DNA of 64,000 nucleotides from NCBI GenBank assembly GCA_037501455.1, contig CM074864.1:29878001-29942000 (forward strand), read 5' to 3'. The notes under the pieces are model-generated. The model worked only from the letters and a program-made list of their open reading frames with translations. It made no database searches and was not told where the DNA came from. Position 1 is the first letter of the stretch; each line of letters opens with the position of its first letter. Source of the stretch: Lantana camara. Lineage: Eukaryota > Streptophyta > Magnoliopsida > Lamiales > Verbenaceae. The position numbers and the translations under genes were made by a program. Positions 24,601-35,876 of the stretch are shown one piece after another.

Positions 24601-25875
24601 CGTGGGAATGTAAGTGTGTGAGTCCTGCGTGGGCGGGCTATCCCTACAGCGCAGGAATATATATAAAATCCAGTTTTTGAAGCATATGTAAGCTATTTTG
24701 GAAAAACAGTTGTGTTGTGATTATGTAACGAGTTGGCCATGAAATATTGGCATCTGTATGTATGTATGTATGTATGTGGATCCGAGGAGCTATGGGTAAG
24801 GAGGCCCCGGGACGGTTAGGGCAGTCGGGGATATACCTGTGCGTAGTTCCATTTGAGATATCTTCATGCGACCCGTGCTGTAGGGAAGGTGTGGTATCTT
24901 GAGCCTTCGGCTAAGGCCGGGGAGGACTCTTGTGGGTTCGCTACCCCTTGAGGGTATGTCTGTTATGGATGGTTTGGGGACGGTACATCTCCTCCATCAT
25001 TGGTGTGATGGTTGGATTGATTTTTGTATTCTATGACTTGATATGTTCTGAGGAGTAAAGGTTGGAAGCTCGTACTCGCCGAGCATGTGTTCTGTTCTGT
25101 TTGGGAATCATGAATCGAGATAGAGTTTCTGAAATGTTTTCTAAAGCTTATACTTATAACTATCTTTTGGGTACTTTTGGAAATGTCTTTGGTATGCAAC
25201 ACTTATCTCCGGTTCATGAGTCCACTCTTCTGATATGTGCTATGCTCTATATATATACAGTGGGTGTGCGTTAGCCCCCTCACTCAGTCAGTTGACTGAC
25301 ACCTCATTTTATCTTTTAGTTGCAGGTTTCTTTTGGTTTGAGCTAGGCGGATGTGAGTCTTCTGGGTCACACTTGTCGGTTTAGTTGGTGTTTAGATGCA
25401 GTTGTCACACACTCTATTTATGTTATGTATTCTTATTTCGCTTTTGGAGATTATGTTTTATGCTCTACTTAGACTTAAACCCGTGTGGGGTTAGCATGCT
25501 AGCATTTGGATGTAATTAGCTATTCTGCTGATACTTATATTGGTTTATTACGTTGCGATGATTTGAGATTCGGGACTAGGTATCTGTGCTAGTTGAACCC
25601 ATCACCTGTTATGTATGCTGATATTCGGGACTTGGTATCTGTGCTAGTTGAACCCGTCACTTATTTTGTACGTTGATTTAATTGCTTCCGCTATCTGATG
25701 ATAATTGTTTAAATTGCTTTCGTACTCTGAGTCTGTCGAGTTAGATCCGCCTAGCCTAGTGTGTGAGTTGGTCTCCCGTTCGCTTTGATTCGGATTCGGG
25801 CATGGACTTTCCATTTTGTGACCGTGTCTGGGTCTTAGTGTGGGGGATGTGGCATCCTCCGTTTGGGGTGTTACA
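21619..25875 (+). repeat. LARD 3' LTR (4257 bp)
   Basis: Aligns over its whole length with 14969-19205. It carries a GC-rich insertion of a few tens of bases near 22495-22545 and a shorter CT repeat, so the two LTRs differ mainly in simple-sequence and GC-rich parts. Confidence 0.95.
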
Positions 25876-26181
25876 CTCTCAGCCTCTTTTAACCACATCT
25901 CCGCCTGAATGTCGTCGCCCTTATAGAACTTTGGGGGACGCAGATTCTGAAACTCGCGCAATATAGCAGAAATGGGGTTCTTCTGGGGTGCTACAGGTGC
26001 AGGGGGTGTTGGAGGAACCCTTTCCTGAAGTCTCTGATCAATCAGCCCTACCACGGCGTTCATGAAATCGCTGAGCCTGAGGAGGTGGAGGAGGGGGTGA
26101 CCTCTCACGGCGATGATGGCGGTGATGGTGATGATGCCGATGTCTCGGGGATCGGTCACAGTGATGTCTATCATGATCCAT
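25876..26181 (-). pseudogene. Gypsy A gag N-terminal part
   Basis: The minus-strand ATG at 26181 opens a His/Arg-rich N-terminus (RHRHHHHHRHHRR) followed by a Pro run. After a frame change near 26075 the conserved gag start continues (FRNLRPP-like LRPPKFYKGDD, MWLKEAE). The frame runs into the LARD at 25875 and continues at 14968 with the next gag residues. His-rich N-termini are common in Tekay/Del-type gag. Confidence 0.85.
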
Positions 26182-26414
26182 CCTGAAATCAAATCACTAC
26201 ACATGCGTGGTTTGATTAATAAATGTAAATGTGTGCATATAACTCCATAATATCAATAAACACCCATTCAAAAAAAATCAAACAACTCAAGTAATGCAAG
26301 AATTCATGTAAATCAAGTAATTCAATTAAATGCAGACTCTCAAGTAACAAGTAATCCTATGCCGTGCGACCTAAACTCACTTCACATGACTCGAGAACCT
26401 CGGTTTTGCAACCG

Positions 26415-26427
26415 GGCTCTGATACCA
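26415..26427 (-). other. Gypsy A primer-binding site (tRNA-iMet)
   Basis: The minus strand reads TGGTATCAGAGCC, 8 bases inside the LTR end at 26436. Confidence 0.88.
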
Positions 26428-26435
26428 CCTGTAGA

Positions 26436-27789
26436 TGTAGCACCCTAAACCCCAAGGCACTACATCCCCGCACTATAGCCCGATCCACTTACGAAATGGA
26501 CAATCCATACATAAACCGACCATATAGCGAACGGGTGACAATTAAGAAAATAACAAGCTAGGCGGGTCACTCCCCAACATAAACAAACCAAGACATGAAA
26601 TTAAAAGCGGAAGCATTTCAATTAATACGTATAGGTACCATATTTACCAAAGTAGATACATAGTAGGTACCAACATTAACTATCAATACATTATCATCTC
26701 TTATAGGTTATACATGTCCAAGTATCCAAAATGTAATAATAATGATCATAACATGATATATCAAAAGTGCTATACATGAAAGGTACAATGCCAGACTCAG
26801 TGAAATGCAAGACCTGACTCAACTCCCGCCTAGCACGACCATGACCAAAAGTACCTGAAAAGTGAAGTATCAGTCTACCGAAGACTAAGTGAGGGGCAAT
26901 ATATATATAACACACGTCACATGCAAGTTATAGTCTCGGGTGAAGACTTGGAAATGAAATAAATATAAAGTTCGAGAATAGATTGTTCTTTGCCCGAGAT
27001 TACAACTATCCAATTTAACATGTTAACTTGATCATTTCATGAAACATGTGGCCCGGCGAGTGGGGCAATTCTCCAACCTTTACACCAATCGTGAACAATA
27101 CGTGCTTGCATGATTAATTCAATACGTGATCATTCATTTCATTTAGTGCACAATTACACATAATCATGATTAAAACATGCAATAACCCGAGGACAATTCG
27201 TGGTGCCGGATCCGTCCCCAGTCTCCTTCTTCCTCCGGGTGATAGTGGGTTTACAAGGCCCAACTATCCACGACATGGTGTACGTCGGGAACATGACTCC
27301 CTACGTATGGAACTCCTTCCACCACTAATCTCCTAGTGGCTTCGGGGGTGATCCCAATGAGGTGAGGATAGTTCAAAAGTTACCCGTCAGCCCTTACTTT
27401 CCCGGTTGGCTCAAGAAACTACACTCGGGCCCAAGTGCAATCATGAACTCGCCAAAACATACTTGAAATCATGAACAATCATGGCTTACTTGCTTGAAAA
27501 TGTTTATGATTTGAAAAACATTTATAGATATAATAAGTTTTGGCCGAAAATGTCATATAAGGGTTGTAAGGTTCTAAGTACCTAGAACAAAACATCACCT
27601 TTACTACAAAATACAACAAGGATATGCTCTAGGGAGCTTGCTCCTCGTCCACGACCTCGTGACCTATGCAAACACGACGTGTATACGTTAGACATGACTC
27701 AAAATGGACCAAATAGGACGAACGGCGAAAATACAATGAGATGACGAGCAATGAACAATGTAGCATGAAAATATCTTGTTTTTACATGT
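26436..27789 (-). repeat. Gypsy A 5' LTR, PBS-proximal part
   Basis: Begins TGTAGCACCC on the plus strand (minus-strand end GGGTGCTACA). It is interrupted at 27789 by the Tat element and resumes at 40202. Without the insert the LTR is about 2.65 kb. Confidence 0.9.
26883..26908 (-). promoter_or_regulatory. Gypsy A LTR core promoter
   Basis: The minus strand reads TTATATATATATTG followed by CCCCTCACTTAGTC, the same block as in the LARD and gypsy B LTRs, about 450 bp before the LTR end. Confidence 0.6.
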
Positions 27790-28636
27790 TGATGAGGCTC
27801 AGAAACGCGCTTGTATCAGAGCCGTCCACGTGTCGTCATCGATTGATTTGAAGACTATACACTCGCATTGATGGGCTCGCGGGCCAACCCAACCCACTCA
27901 CTTGCCAACTAATACAGGCCATTGGGCCTCGGCTCACTATTCAGGTAAAGGGCCAGAGCCAACAGGCTTGGCGCTCGCTTCTCGGCCCTCAGGGTTACCC
28001 TTCTCAGGGAAACACCCATACGAGGACCCCATTCTTGATGCTCGGTATTTTGGCACTCAAGGGTCATCTGCCGTGGGGGGCCCATCTGTACACTCTTCGA
28101 GCGTCACCAGCGCTCGTAAAGGATCCTACCCCACTGCGATGGATCCGAACCTCAGCAAGGATGACTTTGGGCCTTCCACTCACGCGACCCTCGCCAACAA
28201 CCTCTGACACAAGGTAGTGCGCGCCTTGTACCTGACACGCCGCCTCCTTTTCAGAAACGTCACTCTCATACCACCACAGGCTGCCACGTGTTAGGGCAAC
28301 ACAGGTTTGGGACCACACGATCAATTTACCCATTTACCCTCACCCCTAACATATAAATAGGGGAGAACACATGCTTTCTTCCCCAAGTCATCATCTGCAT
28401 ACAAACCACGCACATTATTCTGGGTATTTCCACTCATCTTCTCAAGCTTCTCATCATTTTCACCACAGTAGCATCATCCTTGCAACTTGCATTCTTGGTG
28501 TTATCCTAGCTGGAAGAACCCACGCTTAAGAGGAAACCCAGATCCTGAGGCCCTCACGCCTGTGATGGTCTTTCCCTTTTCATACAAATACTAAAGTGTT
28601 GTTGCATTTTTGGAAAACTGATTTCCAGCACCATCA
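27790..28636 (+). repeat. Tat element 5' LTR (847 bp)
   Basis: TGATGAGGCTC ... CCAGCACCATCA; matches 39350-40196. Contains TATAAATA at 28352-28359. Confidence 0.97.
28352..28359 (+). promoter_or_regulatory. Tat LTR TATA box
   Basis: TATAAATAGGGGAG in the LTR, followed about 25-30 bp later by a CT-rich stretch typical of a start site. The same sequence is present in the 3' LTR near 39912. Confidence 0.75.
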
Positions 28637-28640
28637 TTTT

Positions 28641-28658
28641 TGGCGCCGTCTGTGGGAA
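28641..28658 (+). other. Tat element primer-binding site
   Basis: TGGCGCCGTCTGTGGGAA, four bases after the LTR end. This non-iMet PBS type is characteristic of Tat-lineage elements. Confidence 0.85.
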
Positions 28659-28728
28659 ATCCATCACTACCACAACCAGATTCTTCCTCTGAAAGCTAGT
28701 TGAGATATAACACCTCTTAACTCTGAAA

Positions 28729-31700
28729 ATGGTAACTGCAACAAGGTCAGGAGCCGTGGGAAACAAAGGCGCTCCTCCTCCAGTCAACGAAGAGAACGTG
28801 GAGAGCAATATTCCCGTCGGGGGTGTGAACCCACCAGCTGCAGGGAATGGAGGCGAGAATCCAGATACGGCGGCTGCAACTCTCCCACCGGGAGGGAACG
28901 CTATGGGAGGGCCCAGTTCCATTGTTCCGCCTATAACTCACACCGCCAACGCTTCCTTCCCTTACTCAGGTACGTATCCCATGGCCATGCCTCCACCGGG
29001 ATACCCTTTTATGCAACCCGGAATGATGCCCGGGATGATGCCGATGATCCAACCTTATCAAGTGGGGACACTGAATCTCCCCATGTCATTGCCAAGAGAA
29101 ATACAAGGGGTGGAAATGCCCCAAGTCACTACCCAGCAACTTCAGGCGCTGTATGCGCAGTGCGAGGGCCAGGCAGTCCAGAACGCTTGGGAACATTTCA
29201 CTGCGGCGTATTTCCCTTCGCACGCTGGCGCTCGAATGGCCCCACCCCTGGGAGGACTCCCAGCACACCCGTTGACGATGGCCCAAAATGCGCTGAGGGC
29301 CCAGCAACCTCCCCCACCACCGAATCAAGAAAATGAGGCCCCGCCGAGGGTCCAGCAAGATCCACCACCAGTAAGAGATGAAAAGGCTCCTCGAAATGAG
29401 AGGGCCGGAGATAACGACGAGGTCCAGTCGAGGGCCACAGAAAGGGCAAACCGCAGAAATGTCGGTGACCCTCAGCTTGCAGCAGTACAGGACCAGATTA
29501 GGGGGCTCCAGAATGTGGTGGAGCAACTCTCTCGAGCACGGTCTCACGTCTCCCGTGATGGGGGCGAGAGGTCCAGGGCCAGAGATGCTAGAAGACCACG
29601 TAGCCCCATCTCTCGCCGACGAACGGAAGCCAGCCCCGAAGACCCGGAGGACAGGAATTACCGGATCGCGACGGGCGATTCTCCCCTCATCGAGGAGGTG
29701 CTAATGACTCGTACAGGAAAAGGCAAAATCCCCACGTCCGTCAACAGGTATGACGGAACCACAGATCCGGTCGAGCATCGGGATCATTTTGTGCACTTGA
29801 TGCATTTATATGATCACCCCCTCAACTATTGGGCCAAGGTGTTTGTAACCTCCCTCGTGGGAATGGCCCAGGATTGGTACAAAAAGCTTCCTCCGCGCTC
29901 AATCCGAGGATACTATGACCTGACTGACGCCTTCATCAGTCACTTCAACTCTTTGAAGGCTCCAGCCCCCGCAACGACGGCTCTCTACAGCCTGGCCCAG
30001 GGGCCGAGCGAGACCCTCAGGTCATTCATGGGAAGGTTCAACAAGGAAATCCTACTGGTGGAAAAGCCCTCGATGGATTTCTTAAGGCATGTTCTCTTCG
30101 GAGCCATTAACATGAAGCACTATGTCAGCAAAGAATTTCTGGAAGAAGTGGCCAAGAAAAAACCCCGCTCGTTGATGGAGATAAGGGACATCGCTGACTC
30201 GTTTTTCACCCTCGAAGATATGTATCTTGCGAGGGATCAGAAAATGGCGAACGCCCCTCGTCCCAATAAAACCCCTGAAGACAGAGGAGATTCAATCAGA
30301 GGCCGCCGACGCAGCCCTATTCCCGCTCGACGAAACTCTCCACCCCCCATAGACGAAGTATATGCTATGACGGATAAGAAGTTGTTCAAGAGGCCGCCAA
30401 GATTGAGAGAAACGGAAGCTCAGAAGCGCTCGGGGAAGTACTGTGCTTTCCATAAGCAGAAAGGGCATGACACCGGTGAATGTCATCAGCTAGAAAGGGA
30501 GATTCAGAGGATGATCGCTGGGGGGCACCTTAAGGAGTTCGTAAAGGTGTTAGAGAGATACGACGAGCACTGTGCGGAGCGAGCGCGTGCACGAGGGAGA
30601 AGCCATTCACGCTGTCGGAGCTCGCGTCACCATCACACCGAGCCCAGTGACCGTGGAAAAGGGAAGGCATCGGACGTGGAAAACGAGCCTTTCGCGGTCA
30701 TCCACATGATTGCTGGAGGACCCTCGGGGGGCGACTCTAACGCTTCCCGGCGCCGCTACATCCGAAGTTATGACCAGAAATCTTATAGGTCCAGGCCAGT
30801 GCTCTCTATTGATAAATCGTCACGCTCGGAGAAGGATGAGAGCGTAGGTTTCACAGAGAAAGACTTAGAGCACATTGTAACGCCCCATGGGGTCGGTGAA
30901 ACCTCTGACTGCCCCATGGTGGTTAGCTTAGACGTTCACAATCACATTGTAAAGAGGGTCTTAATTGATAGTGGAAGCTCCGTGAATGTTTTGCCTTACT
31001 CCACGTACCAAAAAATGAACATCACAAACATCCCGCTCGAACCCCTCAGAATAGCCCTCGTTGGCTTTGGGGGTTCCGAGATCGTCCCTCGCGGACAAAT
31101 TCGCTTGGCCACCTCTTTCGGTCGTGCCCCACAGCGAAAAACTTTAAATGTTCTCTACGTGGTGGTCGAAGTGGACCTACCTTACAACATCATCATTGGG
31201 CGCCCAGACCTCGTTGACTTCAAAGCTGTAATTTCCACCTATCATCAGAAAGTCAAGTTCCCCACCCCCGAAGGTACAGGAGAAGTACTGTGCAATGTTA
31301 AGGAAGCATGGGAATGTTACATACTTTCCCTTCGAAGCCACAAGCCCAAACAACCTACCCAGGCAGGCTCCACCAAAAAATCTGTTGACTTCCCCAAACT
31401 AGATGAAGATGGCCCCGAGCGCAAAAGGGCCAAGCTCTATAAAAAGAAGAATAAGAAGAAGGTCACGGACAAACCCGAAGATGCTGGGAACTCGCCCCTC
31501 GGAGAGGTTGGGGCTTCCTCCTTGGAAGACGAGGATCATATACCCTCGGGAGGTACCAACGAGAGAGTCAGAGGAAAGAAACGGGCGCTCGAACAGCCGA
31601 GGCCTGAAGTGCGAGTGGAACCTACAAAAAACTTCCTGACCATTGAATTGGAACCCGGGAATCCCGATAAGACCACGCAGATAGGTTCCAGCCTCGACGG

Positions 31701-34700
31701 CCCCTCTCAGATTATGATGATTGAATTCTTGCGAGAAAATATTGATGTCTTCGCTTGGAAGGCTTCCGACCTCACTGGCATAGATCCGAGCGTTATTGTC
31801 CATCGGCTAAACGTGGATCCGGCCTTCAAACCTGTAAAACAAAAGAAGAGAGATGTCCATGGGTTCTGAAAGCAGGTCATAGAAGAAGAAGTCAGTAAAT
31901 TGCTGGACGCTCAGTACATAGAAGAGATTCTATATCCCGAATGGCTTTGCAATGTGGTGCTCGTTCCCAAGAGCGCCAACAAGTGGCGTATGTGCAATGA
32001 CTTCACAGACCTCAACAAGGCATGTCCCAAGGATCCGTACCTACTACCTAGAATTGATCAGTTGGTAGATTCGACCGATGGGTGTGAACTTATGAGCATG
32101 ATGGATGCTTTCCAAGGATATTATCAGATATTTATGGCTCTTGAGGATCGTCCCAAAACTGCGTTCGTAGTCCATATGGGAGTTTATTGCTTCAAGGTCA
32201 TGCCCTTTGGGCTCAAAAATGCAGGAGCGACATACCAACGCCTCGTCAACAGAATGTTCGAGTGTGAGATCGGAAAGTCCATGGAAGTATATGTGGATGA
32301 CATGATCGTCAAAAGCGAACGCCAATATTCTCATCTAGAAGACCTCAAACGAGCGTTCAATATCCTGCGGCGTTATGGTATGAAATTGAATCCTTCCAAA
32401 TGTACATTTGGCGTACGGGGTGGCAAATTTTTGGGATATATGGTCAGCCAACGGGGCATAGAGGCAAACCCAGAGAAGATCAAAGCAATCCTGGACATAC
32501 CCTCCCCTCGCAATCTGAGAGAGGTCCAGGTGCTTGTGGGTAAAATCATTTCATTAAATAGGTTTATCTCCCGCTCAGCGCACCGGAATCTGCCCTTCTT
32601 TAAAATTCTGCGTAACGCTCGCAACTTTACCTGGAGCGCAGACTGCGAAAAGGCCCTGCAGGACATGAAGTAGTATCTTTCGAGCGCGCCTTTGTTGACC
32701 AAACCTAACCCGGGGGAGACTTTGTTTGTCTATCTGTCAGTTTCCTTGGAGGCCACGAGCGCTGTCCTGGTGGCCGTTCGCGAGCGTAAGCATATGCCGG
32801 TGTATTATTTAAGCAAGACCCTACAAGGAGCAGAGAAACGATACATGGAGATAGAGAAATTTGCATTTGCGCTCGTAAATGCCTCTCAGAGGTTAAGGCC
32901 CTATTTTCAAGCGCATTCCATCGTGGTGCTTACAGATCAGCCCCTCAGACAAGTGCTTGCAAAGCCGGACGTCTCAGGGAGATTAATTAAATGGTCAATT
33001 GAACTTAGTCAGTTCGACATCACTTTTGAGCCTCGCACGGCGATACAGGCTCAGGCCGTGGCTGACCTATTGGTGGAACGTTTCAACTTAGATACCGTGC
33101 CCTCAACAGAGGATGGTTTATGGCTTTTGCATACAGATGGCTCCTCGACCTCACAAGGGGGAGGAGCCGGGGTGACCCTCAGAGACCCTCTCGGAGCTGA
33201 AGTTGACTATGCGATCAAGCTGGCATTCCAAGTCACCAACAACGAAGCTGAGTATGAGGCCCTCATCCAGGGGCTCAGGATTGCACTCCAAAATGGCGCC
33301 ACTCGGGTCACTGTATATGTTGATTCGCAGTTGATCGCGAGTCAAATTGATGGATCTTATGAGGCTCGAGAAGCCACCATGGTGCAGTATCTGGCGAGCG
33401 CTAAGGAGGTGATAGCCAAGTTCAGGGAATTTCGCCTTCTACAAATCCCGAGGGCAGAAAACGAACATGCTGACGCTCTGTCAAAATTCGCATCCGCCCT
33501 GGACGGTCATAGCGAGCGTGCTATTACATTTCTTAGAACAGAGGAACCTTTTATAAGTAAAGGCGAACCTTCGAAGGAGGTAAATATGATTGACCCCTCC
33601 GAGCCTTGTTGGCTCGACGAAATTGTCAGATTCCTCCAGGATGGAACCAGCCCAAGCGATAAAGTTGAGGCTCGGAAAATCAGAAACAAGGCCCCTCGTT
33701 TCTCATTAGACGCCGAGGGACGATTATTCAAGAAATCCTTCCTGGGTCCGCCTTTGAGATGCTTGAGACCCTCGCAGGCCAAGGAAGTTTTAGAACATGT
33801 GCACAATGGAAGCTGCGGGAACCACTCGGGCGGTCGAATCTTGGCAAAGAAAGTCTTAAGGAGTGGGTTCTACTGGCCCTCGGTGCTGGAGGATGCCGTT
33901 AGCTACTCCAAGAAATGCCCCAAGTGCCAACTTTATTCTAACACCCCTCAGTTGCCGGCAGCTCAAATGATTCCTGTTGATGTTTCGTGGCCTTTTGATC
34001 AGTGGGGCATTGATATTGTGGGACCCCTCCCAATGGCGGCCGGACAAAAGAAATTCGTAATACTCGCTGTAGATTACTTCACTAAATGGGCGGAAGCCGA
34101 AGCGGTCGCCAAGATAACATTCAAGGTTGTGAGAGATTTCATCTGGAAAAACATCATCTGTAGGTATGGTATCCCGAGGGTGCTCATCTCAGACAACGGC
34201 TCCCAGTTCATCGCTGTCGACACGCGGGATTGGTGCTATGAGCTAGGGATTGAACAGCGATTCACCTTCGTAGGCCACCCTCAAGCCAATGGTCAGGCGG
34301 AAGTGACCAATCGAACCATACTCCAGCATCTGAAGACGATGCTCGAGAGTAAGAAGGGAGAGTGGGCTGAAGAACTTCAAGGAGCCCTATGGGCGTACCG
34401 TACTACTCCACGAGCGGCAACAGGAGAAACTCCTTACTCCCTCGTTTATGGCTCCGAGGCTATGATACCTGCGGAAATTGCGCAAGAGTCCGCACGCGTT
34501 GCCTATTTCGAGCCTGCTGCCAACGAGGCCAATCGGGCGCTCGAATTAGATTTGCTGGACGAGAAGAGGAATACTGCTTGGGCACGTATCCACAAATACA
34601 AAGCGACCGTCGCCCGCCTGTACAACAAGCGTGTTAAGGAGAGGACTTTCCAGCTAGGGGACTTGGTCCTCAAAAAAGTTGAAGTCTCCAAACATGTGGG

Positions 34701-34839
34701 TAAGTTGGACCCCAATTGGGAAGGCCCCTTCAAAGTCATCCAGGTACGAGCAAATAACACCTACCTACTGGAGACTTTGCAAGGCGAGCGTCTCCCTAGG
34801 CCATGGAATGCATGTAACCTTAGAAGGTTCGACGTGTAA
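28729..34839 (+). pseudogene. Tat gag-pol polyprotein with two in-frame stops
   Basis: One frame from ATG 28729 to TAA 34839, broken by TGA at 31867 (just before RT) and TAG at 32671 (between RT and RNase H). Gag has a long Pro/Met/Arg-rich N-terminus, the YDGTTDPVEH and YKKLPP regions and a knuckle-like CAFHKQKGH..C. Protease has an intact IDSGSS (D747). RT shows DFTDLNKACPKD, PFGLKNAGATYQR and YVDD at 1188-1191. A first RNase H is followed by a second, archaeal-type one (HTDGSS, NNEAEYEAL, YVDSQL, HADALSK). Integrase has a zinc-binding H-C region and D1762-D1822-E1858 with D(35)E spacing. All catalytic residues checked are present; only the two nonsense codons disable it. Confidence 0.95.
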
Positions 34840-35876
34840 TCCTCAGTTTTTCTGTAATTGCCCGTTGGCAGAATGGGGAACTGTCTTTTGGCAGAAAGCA
34901 TATTGTATTCGTTTTGTAAATTGCGAATATAACAGTAAGCATTTTGATTTTTGATTATGTCGTTTATTTGTCTTTTCTTATTGGTTAATGATTTAAGCAA
35001 ACATAAGGCCTACTCCGTGTCGAGCATCCTCCACGTCGAACGGCCTAAGTAATACCCCAATCGTTTTGGAGCAACGCTATCTGGGTGTGTGACAATTCGT
35101 AAAAGTGTAAAATCCTAAGAACGAGCGTGTCAGACAACGGGGGGGGGGCAAAATGCTTAATTTACGCCAGCTGAGTGCACGCCACTACGGCTCGCGCTCG
35201 TAAAAACCCCGGTGACCCTCAACTTCTTGGGTAAGGGCACACTCGTAGAATAGTGGATCCCATAACAATCCTTTCATGGGTCCCTCAAAATAACGCTAAC
35301 CCCAAGGCTACGCTCGCTTTGATCCCATACTTAGAAAATCCTACTGATGGTTTCTAAAGTATTTACAACTTAATGGAGCGTTCAAGACAAGGGTGCACAT
35401 TACTGGGCCAATACTTAGGCAAATCCCCTGAAGTTTCCTAAGTTCAAATTCGAGCCTCATCACGAATACGGCCAGGGAACCACCATGGAAAACACCCTCG
35501 CGCCCGTACTTGCATCCCTTAAATCACTAAACGCTACCAAATCCTAAACTGATGGCGCACTGTAATGAATGCCAGGGCACCCTCAAAGAAAACACCCTCG
35601 TGCGCACATACACCCATCGTAAGCGCTCAAACAAGAGATATTAATATGAAAACGGCGAGCGTAATGAAACAACATCATTCATCATTTAAAAGTAAAGAAG
35701 AAAGTGTTCAGACATTCAAGCAGTAAAAAAGGAGTTCAAATATATGGAAAAGCAACATAGAGGAACCCAAAGTGTTCAGGAAATAACTAGAGGATTAAGT
35801 ACAGATATAAAGTTGTTCGTAAATGGGAAGAAGAATTTAAACTGACAAGGGCAAGAGATTAATAGCCAAGGGAGCT
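34840..35876 (+). other. Tat spacer between pol and antisense ORF
   Basis: No ORF of note. It includes a run of ten G followed by CAAAATG (35139-35155), resembling the true polypurine tract (GGGGGGCAAAATG at 39339). The rest shows repeated CTCGC/GAGCG-type words and nothing I can classify. Confidence 0.6.

Larger units (their letters stand above)
14969..25875 (+). mobile_element. LARD-like non-autonomous LTR retrotransposon inserted in gypsy A gag
   Basis: LTRs 14969-19205 and 21619-25875 (4.24 and 4.26 kb) begin TGTGACGCC and end GGGGTGTTACA, with a perfect CTCTC duplication at 14964-14968 and 25876-25880. The 2.4-kb internal region has a PBS and a polypurine tract but no gag or pol homology in any frame. 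This matches the definition of large retrotransposon derivatives (LARDs: LTRs above 4 kb, non-coding interior). PBS at 19214 and the tract at 21606 set plus orientation. Its LTR end and PBS flank resemble those of gypsy A and gypsy B, so it probably depends on enzymes of that lineage. Confidence 0.95.

Noticed and set aside
27902..28207. 101-residue ORF repeated at 39462-39767
   Set aside because: It lies wholly inside the Tat LTR and is repeated because the LTR is; no domain, and codon structure follows no known protein.
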